A stretch of 64,000 nucleotides of DNA from Streptomyces venezuelae (lineage in GTDB: Bacteria > Actinomycetota > Actinomycetes > Streptomycetales > Streptomycetaceae): the NCBI RefSeq assembly GCF_008642275.1, contig NZ_CP029189.1, forward strand, positions 7,360,001-7,424,000. Reading direction: 5' to 3'. Under the pieces are notes generated by a model. The model was not told where the DNA came from and did no database searches. It saw nothing but the letters and a program-made list of their open reading frames with translations. Positions 33,295-42,220 of the stretch are shown in pieces (within the stretch, counting starts at the first letter, position 1; each line of letters begins with the position of its first letter). A program made the position numbers and the translations under genes.

Positions 33295-34323
33295 ATGACG
33301 CTCCAGCGCCGGATCCTGATCCTGGCCACCGCCGTGGCCCTGCTCGCGGCCGTGGGCGTACTGGCCGTCGTGCGGGCCTCCTCCCGCGCCGCCGAGAAGG
33401 ACCACGCCCGGGCGGGCGGCCCGCAGGTCACCCCGGGCGCGGTCTCGCTGGCGCCGGGCGACGGCGGACGGCGGATCGTGTTCCGCAACATGGCCTGGGG
33501 GCCGCACCGGGACGAGCTCGCCACGGTCGCCGCCGGCGCCCCGGAGGGGGTCCGTACCGCGTCCGGAGTGAGCTGCCTGCGCTTCCACGCGGCCCGGGGC
33601 ACCGGGATCTGTCTGCAGGCCGACCGGAGCGGGGTCCAGGAGGGCTACCGGGCCGTCGTCCTGGACGCCCGGCTGAAGGAGGTGTCCGCGCACCCCCTGG
33701 GCGGCCTCCCCACCCGGGCCAGGGTCTCGCCGGGCGGGCACCTCGCCGCGTGGACCGTCTTCGTCGGCGGGGACTCGTACGCGGGTACGGATTTTTCGAC
33801 ACGGACCTCGGTGCTCGACCTGCGGACCGGCAGGCTCGACGCCTCACTGGAGGACTTCACGATCCTGAAGGACGGCAAGCCGTACCGCAGCGCCGACGTC
33901 AACTTCTGGGGGGTCACCTTCGCCGCCGACGAGCGGACCTTCTACGCGACCCTCGCCACGGGCGGCCACACCCACCTGGTCCGCGGTGACCTCGGCTCAC
34001 GCACCGTGACCACCCTGCGCGAGAACGCCGAGTGTCCGTCGCTGTCACCGGACGGCACCCGGGTGGTCTTCAAGAAGCGCGTGCCGGGTCTGCCGGCCGA
34101 GGCGCCGTGGCGGCTGTACGCCCTGGACCTGGCCTCCGGAGCGGAGACCCCGCTCGCCGAGGAGCGCAGCGTGGACGACCAGGTGGTGTGGACCGACGAC
34201 CGGACCGTCGTCTACGCCCTGCCGGGGGACTTCGGCGCCGATCTGTACGCCGTACCGGCCGACGGGAGCGGCGCCCCCGCCCGGCTCATGGACTCGGCCC
34301 TCGCCCCGGCCTTCCTCGGCTGA
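33295..34323 (+). CDS. Membrane-anchored TolB/PD40 beta-propeller protein
   Basis: A 342-residue protein with an uncleaved or cleavable N-terminal hydrophobic segment (residues 8-28), then TolB/WD40-like PD40 repeats: RRIVFRNMAWGPHRDELATV, PLGGLPTRARVSPGGHLAAWTV, ENAECPSLSPDGTRVVFKKR, DDQVVWTDDRTVVYA. This is an extracytoplasmic beta-propeller presumably binding a ligand or partner; function unknown. There is no clear Shine-Dalgarno before ATG 33295. Confidence 0.75.
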   Translation: MTLQRRILILATAVALLAAVGVLAVVRASSRAAEKDHARAGGPQVTPGAVSLAPGDGGRRIVFRNMAWGPHRDELATVAAGAPEGVRTASGVSCLRFHAARGTGICLQADRSGVQEGYRAVVLDARLKEVSAHPLGGLPTRARVSPGGHLAAWTVFVGGDSYAGTDFSTRTSVLDLRTGRLDASLEDFTILKDGKPYRSADVNFWGVTFAADERTFYATLATGGHTHLVRGDLGSRTVTTLRENAECPSLSPDGTRVVFKKRVPGLPAEAPWRLYALDLASGAETPLAEERSVDDQVVWTDDRTVVYALPGDFGADLYAVPADGSGAPARLMDSALAPAFLG

Positions 34324-34413
34324 GGAGGGCAGGAGCGAGGTCCGCGACGAGGGCAGGTGGGGGCGGAGGCGAGGGCAGGACCGTTTTTCCGCTCTTCAGC
34401 CCGGCGGAACGGG

Positions 34414-35151
34414 TCAGGCGGGGATCAGGGTCTTGCGGCGCCGTTTGCGCTGCGCGCCCGCCGACAGCCTCAGCTCGATGATCGACCGCACGGCCGGCCA
34501 CTCCTCGTCGAGGATCGAGTAGAAGGCCGTACTGCGGACGGCGCCGTCCAGCCCCCGGGAATGGGCCCGGCGGACCCCCTCGCAGGTGAAGCCCAGACGT
34601 TCCATGGCGGCCCGCGACCGACCGTTGCGCGCGTCCGCGCGCAGCGAGATACGCCGTACCCCCCAGGTCTCGAAGGCATGGCGGAGCATGAGCAGCTTCG
34701 CCTCGGTGTTGATACCGGTTCCCTGGGCGCCCGGGGACAGCCAGGTATTGCCGATCTCGGCGGCATCGGGGATCGCCGTCGCCGGATCGCCGAACGGGAC
34801 TCCGGGCACGGCGGGCCAGACCAGCGGCCCCTGCCAGTAGTCGAGTTCCAGGAACCGGGTCGAACCGACGACCCGCCCGTCGGTGGCTCTGACCACCGCG
34901 AACGGGAGCGATCGACCCGCTGCCTGATCGGCGAGGGCACGTTCGATGTACTCGTGTGACGCCTGCACCCCGTGGGGTACGGGGGTGAAGGCGTAAGTCG
35001 TACGATCCTCGGCCCCGGCCACGGCCAGAGCCTCGGTGTGGTGGGGGGCGAGGGGCTCGAGCCGCACGGTGCGGCCCGCAAGGTGTACGGGTACGGGCAC
35101 GGAGCCTTCGGTCCTTCTGGGCGGTGGGGTGGTTGCACAGTCTGCGTCCAT
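34414..35151 (-). CDS. GNAT acetyltransferase, RimJ/RimL type
   Basis: A 245-residue protein of the ribosomal-protein acetyltransferase-like GNAT group. It opens with LAGRTVRLEPLAPHHTEAL, has GRVVGSTRFLELDYW, EIGNTWLSPGAQGTGINTEAKLLMLRHAF (acetyl-CoA loop) and RISLRADARNGRSRAAMERLGF. Substrate unknown. The start at 35151 is chosen over an upstream in-frame start because of GGGGGGCGAC before it. Confidence 0.87.
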   Translation of the reverse strand: MDADCATTPPPRRTEGSVPVPVHLAGRTVRLEPLAPHHTEALAVAGAEDRTTYAFTPVPHGVQASHEYIERALADQAAGRSLPFAVVRATDGRVVGSTRFLELDYWQGPLVWPAVPGVPFGDPATAIPDAAEIGNTWLSPGAQGTGINTEAKLLMLRHAFETWGVRRISLRADARNGRSRAAMERLGFTCEGVRRAHSRGLDGAVRSTAFYSILDEEWPAVRSIIELRLSAGAQRKRRRKTLIPA

Positions 35152-35656
35152 GACGTCGCCCCCCGTGCAAAACACGAGTGAAAGGCAACCGGCTGTCAGG
35201 TGAACGCGAGTGGCTCAATGTAGCTCCTTAAAGTCCTCTCATGAACCCCCAATTTGGCAATGGCGCGACACCGTTTTCCGCGGACTTGGGTCCCCGTCCC
35301 GGAGCGCCCGTAATCACGATCCACGGACATCCCCACAACCGCACGACGTGGGGCCCCCAGACGGCCGCGCCGATGGCCGCCAATCGGGCCTGACCTGCGA
35401 AGACGCAGACGAAGCCGGGTGGCCCAGGGTGAGGCCGCGGACGCGGATCACGCGGACCGCCCCGCCGCTGCGCCACCCCGCCCGGGACATCGAACACATG
35501 GCCGTCGGTGGTGTGTCCGTGAGCGGCCGGTCCACGGGGGAGGCACGACTGCGCCACCCGGGTCCCGCACGGCTCCCGGGGGCCGTCGAGGGGAGGTCGG
35601 CGGGCACCCCGGACCCGGCCTGTCCCGGACCCCGGGCCGCTGAGATCATTTCGGGT
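35152..35656. other. Divergent intergenic region, 505 bp
   Basis: The longest gene-free stretch in the window. The first 120 bases are AT-richer (near 35210-35280) and probably hold the acetyltransferase promoter. The rest is GC-rich without a reading frame having a plausible start, Shine-Dalgarno and codon use. I saw no repeat or RNA gene. Confidence 0.5.
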
Positions 35657-36340
35657 ATGGACGACGTACTGCGGCGACTGGCCGCCGTGGGGCCCTTCTT
35701 CGCCGTGCCCTGCGGGACCGAGCCGCCCGGCCCCGGCTTCCGGCCGCTCACCGCGCTGTACGGGGACCGGCTCGGGCCGTACGTGGCCGAGGTGGGCCGC
35801 CGGATCGGCACCGGACCGGGCCGGGTGGCCGCCTCGACCGCACAGTTCGGGATCGTCTCCCGGCTCTGGTCGCTGGGGCTCGGGTGCGCGGCCCTGGCAG
35901 GCCGGGTGCCGGACCTGGCCGCCGACCGGGTGTGGTGGCGGCTGCCGGACGCGGGATCGCTCCAGCTGTGGCTGCCCGAGCCCGGCCCCGGCCTGCCGGC
36001 CGAGCTGCTGGGGGAGAACGTCCTGGCGAACCTGGCCGTGCTCGACCAGGGCCTGCGCGAGCGGTACGGGGTCTCGCCGAAGGTCCTGCGGGGGAACGCG
36101 GCCTCCGGGCTCGTCGGAGCGCTGCGGGTACTGATCGACCGCGTGCCGGGCGGCGCGGCCGTGGAGCTGGCCGGCGCCCTGCTGGCCGAGGGCGGACCGC
36201 TGGCGGGCACCGGCACCTTCGTCCACGAGGAGGGGCTCGGGGTGGCGTTCGTACGGCGCAGCTGCTGCCTCTACTACCAGGTGCCCGGAGGCGGGCTCTG
36301 CGGCGACTGCGTCCTGCGGGCCGGGCGCCGCACGGGCTGA
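35657..36340 (+). CDS. FhuF-like (2Fe-2S) ferric iron reductase family protein
   Basis: A 227-residue protein ending with a Cys cluster RRSCCLYYQVPGGGLCGDCVL, the CC-xn-C-x2-C iron-sulfur motif of FhuF siderophore-iron reductases. The preceding region (FGIVSRLWSLGLGCAALAG, LLGENVLANLAVLDQGL) matches the alpha-helical FhuF body. It would release iron from imported ferric siderophores. No siderophore genes are adjacent. No ribosome site precedes ATG 35657. Confidence 0.85.
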   Translation: MDDVLRRLAAVGPFFAVPCGTEPPGPGFRPLTALYGDRLGPYVAEVGRRIGTGPGRVAASTAQFGIVSRLWSLGLGCAALAGRVPDLAADRVWWRLPDAGSLQLWLPEPGPGLPAELLGENVLANLAVLDQGLRERYGVSPKVLRGNAASGLVGALRVLIDRVPGGAAVELAGALLAEGGPLAGTGTFVHEEGLGVAFVRRSCCLYYQVPGGGLCGDCVLRAGRRTG

Positions 36341-36450
36341 CGGCCCCGTTCGGAGCAAGGGCGGTGCGCCGTGCCCGCCCGCCACCGGCCCGGCGTGCGG
36401 TCCGCAGCATGACCGCTCGTCCACCGCACCGGCCCGCCGTGCGGCCCTGA

Positions 36451-36960
36451 CCGGGCTCGCCGCGGGGGCCGGCGCCCCCGGCGGCCGGCCGCCACGGACA
36501 CGGGACCCCCTCGCAGACCCGCCGCTTCCGGTCCCTGCGCGCCGCCCAGTACCACGCGCAGGCGCTGTTCTACGTGCTCGGCACCGACCACCCCGGTGAC
36601 GAGGAGGCGGTCTGCCTGGCCGGGCGGGGAGCCTGGGACACCTTCGCCGGGCTCTGCTCACCGGCCGCCGTCCGCACGAAGGTCCCGTACGGCACGACGC
36701 ACCTGCCGGTCTGGTTCTTCCGCCCGGACGGCCCGGCCGAACCGCGTCCCACGGTGATCCTCACCAACGGCAGCGACGGCCAGAACTTCGACGTGTTCCA
36801 CCCGGGCCGGCCGCAGCAGATGGACGACCTGCTGCGCACCCGCCGCGCGTACGTGAACATGACGGAGGCCACCGGGGCGCAGCTGCACTGCTCCCCGATG
36901 GCCCCGCAGCAGCACTGCGACGTCGTCTTCGACTGGCTCGCCGACGTGCTCCAGCGCTGA
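36451..36960 (+). pseudogene. Broken alpha/beta hydrolase gene remnant
   Basis: An open frame with no usable start (a TGA at 36448-36450 closes it upstream). It encodes RRFRSLRAAQYHAQALFYV, then PYGTTHLPVWFFRPDGPAE and PTVILTNGSDGQNFDVF, then jumps to RTRRAYVNMTEATGAQLHC and the end PQQHCDVVFDWLADVLQR. The pieces look like the N-terminal cap/first strand and the C-terminal end of a hydrolase of about 370-400 residues; the middle with the nucleophile is gone. Just upstream, another frame (around 36420-36480) reads like a Tat signal (ARRAALTGLAAGAGA), suggesting an additional frameshift. Perfect 12-bp tandem duplication follows the stop. Confidence 0.65.
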
Positions 36961-36984
36961 CGGAACTCCTGACGGAACTCCTGA
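36961..36984. repeat. Tandem 12-bp duplication
   Basis: CGGAACTCCTGA at 36961-36972 is repeated exactly at 36973-36984, directly after the stop of the broken hydrolase gene; likely a slippage or deletion scar. Confidence 0.7.
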
Positions 36985-36986
36985 GA

Positions 36987-37002
36987 GACCTTCTAGAAGG
37001 TC
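36987..37002. terminator. 16-bp palindrome over the stop of the subtilisin gene
   Basis: GACCTTCTAGAAGGTC is perfectly symmetric and contains the TAG of the protease. In RNA it could form a small hairpin with loop opening, perhaps part of a terminator. Confidence 0.35.
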
Positions 37003-38804
37003 AGGTTCCAGGCGTCGACCTTGCCGGTGTCGCCGCCGGCGTTGTCGTTGACCCGCAGCTTCCAGGTGCCGTTCGCGACCTCGGAGGAGGCGTTCACGGT
37101 GAAGACCTGGTTGATGTTGTCGGTGCTGCCGCCCGCGCGGTTGTGCACGGTGTAGACGGTGCCGTCCGGCGCGACCAGGTCGACCTTGAGGTCACCGATG
37201 TAGGTGTGCACGATGTTCACGCCGACCTTGAGGGTGGCCGGGGCGTTGCCGGTGACACCGCTGACGGTGATCGGGCTCTCCACCGTGGTGTTGTCGCCGA
37301 TGGCGAAGTCACCGGTGTTCTCGAAGTACTTGCCGGGCGGCGGGGTGCTGCCGACGGCCTTCAGCGCGTCGACCTGGCCCTCGCCGAAGAAGCCGTTCTT
37401 CGCCGTGGTGCCCTTGCAGCGGCCGTCCGACGGGCAGGCGACGTCGTTCGCCTGGGTGGCCAGCTTGTCGCGCAGCTGCGCCGGGGTGATGCCGGGGTTG
37501 GTGCTGGCCAGCAGGGCCGCCACACCGGCGACGTGCGGGGACGCCATCGAGGTGCCGCTCATGGTGCCGTACTTGCCGCCGGGCTGGGTGCTGTAGATGC
37601 CGACCGTGTCGCCGCCGGGGGCGGTCACGTCGACCACGTTCAGGCCGTAGTTGGAGTACGAGGCCTTCGCGGTGGTGCCCATCGCCGAGACCGTGACCAC
37701 GCCCGGGAGCTCGGTCGGGATGTCCAGGCAGGCGTTGGTGATGGTGCGGGTGACCGGCGTCGAGTCGTTGGGGCTCTCGCTGTCGGTCGTCTTGTTGGCC
37801 AGGTCGACGTTGGAGTTGCCGGCCGCCGCGACCTGCAGCGAGCCCTTGCCCTCCGCGTACTCCTGGGCGCGCTTGACGCCCTCGATGATCGCGGCCTGGT
37901 CGGCGTTGTCCGGGCAGTTGAACTGCCACGGGTCCGTGTAGTAGCTGTTGTTGGTGACCTTGAAGCCGTGGTCACCGGCCCACATGAAGCCGCAGACGGT
38001 GTTCTCGGCGAAGAACAGCGAGGTGCCCGGCTCGGCGATGCGCACCGAGGAGATCTTCACGCCGGGGGCCACGCCGATGACGCCCTTGCCGTTCTTGGCG
38101 GCCGCGACCGTACCGGCCACGTGCGTACCGTGGGTGCCGACGTCCCGCCAGGCGCCGGTACGGGTGTCCGGCTTGCCGTAGGCACAGGACGCGGAGTCCG
38201 CCGCGTTGAAGTTCGGGGCCAGGTCCTGGTGCTGGTCGTCCACACCGGTGTCCAGGATGCCGACCTTGACGGAGGCGGAACCGGTGGTGACGGCCCAGGC
38301 CTGGTCGGCCTTGATCTGGGTCATGTCGGCACGGACCGGCTCGCCCGAAGGCGTCGTGGCCTGCGTCGGGTTGGCGGGCAGCGCCGGGTTGTAGGCGTCC
38401 GCGGGGACGTCCGAGGTGCGCGTGGCGCCGACCTGCTGGACGCCGCTCACACCGCGCATGGTGGTGGCGAAGGTGCCGGACGCGGAGTGGGCGACGATCA
38501 CGCCGATCGCGTCGTAGGACTGGAACACCGTGCCGCCGTTGGCGGTGACGGCGTTGCGTACCGCGGTGGTGTCACCGGGAGCGGTGATCACGAGGTAGGC
38601 GCGGGTACCGGCAACCCAGGTCGCACTCTGGGAAGCAGGGGCCGCAGCCTTGGGGGCCGCCGCGGGGGCGGGGGCCGGGGAACCGGAGGGAGAGACGGGG
38701 GCGGTGCCGGCGAGCGCGGCGGGGGCCCCGAAAGCGAGTGCCGCGCCGAGCGTGGCGGCCAGCACGAGGGTACGCCGAGGTCTGCTGGATATGTGGGGTA
38801 TCAA
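36993..38804 (-). CDS. Secreted subtilisin-like protease (S8) with P-domain, TTG start
   Basis: A 603-residue extracellular serine protease. Signal peptide to about residue 32; Pro/Ala-rich linker and an inhibitor-type propeptide (about 65-130); catalytic triad Asp185 (GILDTGVDD), His225 (THGTHVAGT) and Ser419 (GTSMASPHV), with oxyanion Asn330 (AAAGNSN). A proprotein-convertase P-domain (about 490-603) ends the protein. The frame begins at TTG 38804, where GGAGG sits 5 bases upstream; no better in-frame ATG/GTG precedes the signal peptide. Likely a nutrient or developmental protease. Confidence 0.92.
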   Translation of the reverse strand: MIPHISSRPRRTLVLAATLGAALAFGAPAALAGTAPVSPSGSPAPAPAAAPKAAAPASQSATWVAGTRAYLVITAPGDTTAVRNAVTANGGTVFQSYDAIGVIVAHSASGTFATTMRGVSGVQQVGATRTSDVPADAYNPALPANPTQATTPSGEPVRADMTQIKADQAWAVTTGSASVKVGILDTGVDDQHQDLAPNFNAADSASCAYGKPDTRTGAWRDVGTHGTHVAGTVAAAKNGKGVIGVAPGVKISSVRIAEPGTSLFFAENTVCGFMWAGDHGFKVTNNSYYTDPWQFNCPDNADQAAIIEGVKRAQEYAEGKGSLQVAAAGNSNVDLANKTTDSESPNDSTPVTRTITNACLDIPTELPGVVTVSAMGTTAKASYSNYGLNVVDVTAPGGDTVGIYSTQPGGKYGTMSGTSMASPHVAGVAALLASTNPGITPAQLRDKLATQANDVACPSDGRCKGTTAKNGFFGEGQVDALKAVGSTPPPGKYFENTGDFAIGDNTTVESPITVSGVTGNAPATLKVGVNIVHTYIGDLKVDLVAPDGTVYTVHNRAGGSTDNINQVFTVNASSEVANGTWKLRVNDNAGGDTGKVDAWNLTF

Positions 38805-39021
38805 TGCGTCCTCCGAAGACCCGGTGGTCAGGCCGGGTCGAACGAAACAAGTGGTGGACGCAAGATGTCATGCACACAGCCTGTTACGGAAGTACCTTTC
38901 GCAGCCCGGGGGTTCGGATATCGGTAGCCGAATACCGACTATGGGCACAAGTGCGGAGAATGCGGCGGGCCGGCCGGGCTGGGCACCGTGGGGGCGAGCC
39001 CTGCCCGGCCGGCCCGCAGGG

Positions 39022-39046
39022 GGCGTACCGGCTAGACCGGTACGCC
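39022..39046. terminator. Hairpin at dctA stop codon
   Basis: GGCGTACCGG (39022-39031) pairs with CCGGTACGCC (39037-39046); the loop holds the TAG stop. Confidence 0.5.
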
Positions 39047-40474
39047 GTCCTTGGGGCTGCCCGAGGGCTGCGGCATGGAATTCGGGGCTCCGGAGGACCC
39101 GGTGGACGCGGACGACCCGGAAGTCTCAGGGGACCCGGAGGGCTCGGAGGACGGTGCGGACCCGTCCTGCTGCTGCGCGCCGTGTCCGTCGTCCACCAGC
39201 GTGCTCTCGTCGAACGGCAGCCGTCCCGCGAGGACTTCGCCGGCCCGCGCGTGGTCGAACTCCTTCGTCCACGTCCCGATGAGCACCGTGGCGACCGCGT
39301 TCCCGGCGAAGTTCGTCAGCGCGCGGGCCTCGCTCATGAACCGGTCGATGCCCACGATCAGGCCGACGCCGTCCACCAGCTCCGGCCGGTGCGACTGCAG
39401 TCCGCCGGCGAGGGTGGCCAGACCCGCGCCGGTCACCCCGGCCGCACCCTTCGAGGCGATGATCATGAACAGCAGGAGCGAGATCTGCTCGCCCAGCGCC
39501 AGTGGCTTGCCCATCGCCTCGGCGACGAACAGCGAGGACATCGTCAGATAGATGGCCGTCCCGTCCAGATTGAAGGAGTACCCGGTCGGCACGGTGATCC
39601 CGGTGACCGGCCGGGAGACCCCCAGGTGCTCCATCTTCGCGATCAGCCGCGGCAGCGCCGACTCCGAGGAGGAGGTCGAGAGGATCAGCAGGAACTCCCG
39701 GCCCAGATAGCGCAGCAGGGCGAAGACGCTGACCCCCGTGCAGACCCGGAGCAGCGTGCCGAGGACCACGAAGACGAACAGCAGACAGGTCGTGTAGAAG
39801 CCGATCATGATGACGGCCAGGGACTTCAGCGCGTCGATGCCGGTGGCCCCGACGACCGCCGCGATCGCCCCGAAGGCACCCACCGGAGCCGCCCACATGA
39901 TCATCGCGAGTACCCGGAAGACCAGCTTCTGGATGTGCCCGATGCCCCGCAGCACCGGCTCGCCCGCCGCGCCCATGGCCTGCAGCGCGAACCCGCACAG
40001 CAGCGCCACCAGCAGCGTCTGCAGCACCTCGCCGCCGGTGAAGGCGGACACCAGTGTGGTCGGGATGATCCCGAGCAGGAACTCCGGTGTGCTCTCGGCG
40101 CCGCCCGCCTTGGCCTGTGCCTCTCCCGCGCTGCGCACGGCCTCGGTCAGGTGCAGCCCGCTGCCCGGTTCCAGCAGATTGCCGACCAGCAGGCCGATGG
40201 CCAGCGCCACCGTGGACATGACCATGAAATAGCCGAGGGCGAGCCCGCCCACGGCGCCCACCTTGGCGGCCTTGCGCACGGAACCGATGCCCAGCACGAT
40301 CGTGCAGAAGATCACGGGCGAGATCATCATCTTGATGAGGTTGACGAAGCCGGTGCCCAGCGGTTTGAGCTCCACGGCCACGCCGGGGGCGGCGAAGCCG
40401 ACGGCGATGCCGAGCAGCACCGCGCCGATCACCGCGATGTAGAGATAGTGCGTTCTGTCGCGCCTGGCGGCCAC
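39032..40474 (-). CDS. dctA: C4-dicarboxylate:cation symporter (DctA/DAACS family)
   Basis: A 480-residue membrane carrier. Family signatures: the SSSES hairpin in LLILSTSSSESALPRL, the substrate/sodium motif SFNLDGTAIY, and GIDRFMSEARALTNFAGNAVATV at the end of the core. About eight transmembrane helices plus two re-entrant loops fit the family. A Ser/Pro/Glu-rich tail of about 50 residues follows. It imports succinate, fumarate or malate with cations. It is divergent from a DcuS/CitA-like sensor kinase whose ligands are of the same class. GTG start with GGGAGG upstream. Confidence 0.92.
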   Translation of the reverse strand: MAARRDRTHYLYIAVIGAVLLGIAVGFAAPGVAVELKPLGTGFVNLIKMMISPVIFCTIVLGIGSVRKAAKVGAVGGLALGYFMVMSTVALAIGLLVGNLLEPGSGLHLTEAVRSAGEAQAKAGGAESTPEFLLGIIPTTLVSAFTGGEVLQTLLVALLCGFALQAMGAAGEPVLRGIGHIQKLVFRVLAMIMWAAPVGAFGAIAAVVGATGIDALKSLAVIMIGFYTTCLLFVFVVLGTLLRVCTGVSVFALLRYLGREFLLILSTSSSESALPRLIAKMEHLGVSRPVTGITVPTGYSFNLDGTAIYLTMSSLFVAEAMGKPLALGEQISLLLFMIIASKGAAGVTGAGLATLAGGLQSHRPELVDGVGLIVGIDRFMSEARALTNFAGNAVATVLIGTWTKEFDHARAGEVLAGRLPFDESTLVDDGHGAQQQDGSAPSSEPSGSPETSGSSASTGSSGAPNSMPQPSGSPKDGVPV

Positions 40475-40522
40475 GATGCCTCCCGGTGGTGATTACGTTC
40501 GGGGAGACCATCGCCCAGGGCT

Positions 40523-40536
40523 GTGACCCCGGTCAC
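40523..40536. promoter_or_regulatory. 14-bp palindrome between dctA and sensor kinase
   Basis: GTGACC-CC-GGTCAC sits in the 105-bp divergent region, 49 bases from dctA start and 44 from the kinase start. Candidate response-regulator operator. Confidence 0.5.
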
Positions 40537-40579
40537 CCTTGCGTTCATTGAGTTCACGACCCGGGGCACACTGAGCGCC

Positions 40580-42220
40580 ATGTTCCGCTTCCCCCGCCCC
40601 CCGCGCAGCCTCGCCGGCCAGCTCTTCGCCATGCAGGTGCTGCTGGTCGCCCTGGTCGTCGCGGGCTGCGCCGTCTTCGCGTACGCCACGGCCAAGGGGC
40701 AGGCCGAGGAGGCGGCCCGCCGCCAGGCCGGGGCCGTGGCCCACGCGGTGGCCGACTCGCCTTCCGTACGCGAGGCCGTACGGGGAGCGGCGGGCGGGAC
40801 CGAGCCGTCCGCCCTGCTCCAGCCCTACGCCGAGCGGGTCCGCGCGGACTCCGGAGTGGCCTTCGTGACGATCATGTCCCCCGAGGGGCGGCGCTGGACC
40901 CACCCCGACCCGCGCCGGATCGGCGAGCCCTTCATGGGCAACACCGCCCGCGCGCTGCGCGGCGAGACCTTCAGCGAGACCTACACCGGCACGCTCGGCC
41001 CCTCCATCCGTGTGGTCACCCCGCTCCGGGACGAGGGCCGGATCATCGGCCTGGTCAGTGCGGGGATCACCGTCCGCGCCATCAGCGACCGGCTCGCCGC
41101 GCAGCTCTCCGCCCTCGCCTGGGTCGCGGGCGGCGCGCTCGCCCTCGGGGGCATGGGCACGTACGTCGTCAACGCGAGGCTGCGCCGTCACACTCATGGC
41201 ATGAACGCGGCAGAGCTCAGCCGGATGTACGACTACCACCAGGCGGCCCTGCACGGAGTCCGCGAGGGCCTGCTGATGCTCGACGGGCAGCGCCGGATCA
41301 CCTTGATCAACGACGCCGGACGCGAACTGCTGGGCCTGCCCGGCGAGGTCACCGGCAGCGGGGTGGCCGACCTGGGTCTGCCGGCCCCGCTCACCGGTGC
41401 CCTGCTCGCGGACCGGCCCCGGGTGGACGAGGTGCACCTGACCGCGGACCGGGTGCTGGTGGTCAACAGCTCGCCGGTCGCGGGCGGCGGCCGCCGCGGC
41501 ACCGTGGTCACCCTGCGCGACCACACGGAACTGCAGGCGCTGACCGGCGAGCTGGACCACGAGCGGGGCTTCACGCAGGCGCTGCGCTCCCAGGCCCACG
41601 AGGCGGCCAACCGGCTGCACACCGTGGTCTCGCTGATCGAACTCGGCCGCGCGGACGAGGCCGTCGACTTCGCCACCGCCGAGCTGGAACTCGCCCAGGC
41701 CCTCACCGACGAGGTGGTCACCGCGGTGGGGGAGCCGGTGCTGGTGGCGCTGCTGCTGGGCAAGGCGGCCCAGGCGCACGAGCGGGGCGTCGAGCTGGTC
41801 GTCACCGCCGACAGCCGCCGTCTCGCCGAAGGGGGCGGACTGCCGCCGGCCAGGGACCTGGTCACGGTGCTCGGCAATCTCATCGACAACGCCGTCGACG
41901 CGCTCACCGCCGTTCCGGGGGCCCGGATCGCGGTGACGCTGCGGCCCGAGCCGGACGAGCTGCTGCTGCGGGTCGCGGACAACGGACCCGGACTGCCCGA
42001 GGGAGTGGACGTGTTCCGCCGGGGCTGGTCGGGCAAGGGTGAGGGCCGCGGCCTCGGCCTCGCGCTGGTCCGGCAGGTGGCCGAGCGCTACGGCGGTGCG
42101 GTCGTCGCGGCCCAGGGCCCGGGCGGCGGAGCGGAGTTCACGGTCCGCCTGCCGATCGCGCCCGCGACCGCACCCGTACCGGCACCCGCGCCCGCCGAGG
42201 GCCCCGGCGGCGCGCGATGA
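40580..42220 (+). CDS. Sensor histidine kinase, DcuS/CitA family
   Basis: A 546-residue membrane kinase. TM1 (about residues 16-36), a periplasmic-type PAS/Cache sensor (about 40-170) containing the di/tricarboxylate kinase signature RRWTHPDPRRIGEPFMGN, TM2 near ALAWVAGGALALGGMGTYV, a cytoplasmic PAS domain, then the Spo0B-like dimerisation helix SQAHEAANRLHTVVSLIELG with the phospho-accepting His, and the ATPase domain (LGNLIDNAVDAL, VADNGPGLPE, GRGLGLALVRQVAERYGG). It senses external C4-dicarboxylate or citrate and, by position, controls dctA. No Shine-Dalgarno precedes ATG 40580. Confidence 0.92.
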   Translation: MFRFPRPPRSLAGQLFAMQVLLVALVVAGCAVFAYATAKGQAEEAARRQAGAVAHAVADSPSVREAVRGAAGGTEPSALLQPYAERVRADSGVAFVTIMSPEGRRWTHPDPRRIGEPFMGNTARALRGETFSETYTGTLGPSIRVVTPLRDEGRIIGLVSAGITVRAISDRLAAQLSALAWVAGGALALGGMGTYVVNARLRRHTHGMNAAELSRMYDYHQAALHGVREGLLMLDGQRRITLINDAGRELLGLPGEVTGSGVADLGLPAPLTGALLADRPRVDEVHLTADRVLVVNSSPVAGGGRRGTVVTLRDHTELQALTGELDHERGFTQALRSQAHEAANRLHTVVSLIELGRADEAVDFATAELELAQALTDEVVTAVGEPVLVALLLGKAAQAHERGVELVVTADSRRLAEGGGLPPARDLVTVLGNLIDNAVDALTAVPGARIAVTLRPEPDELLLRVADNGPGLPEGVDVFRRGWSGKGEGRGLGLALVRQVAERYGGAVVAAQGPGGGAEFTVRLPIAPATAPVPAPAPAEGPGGAR

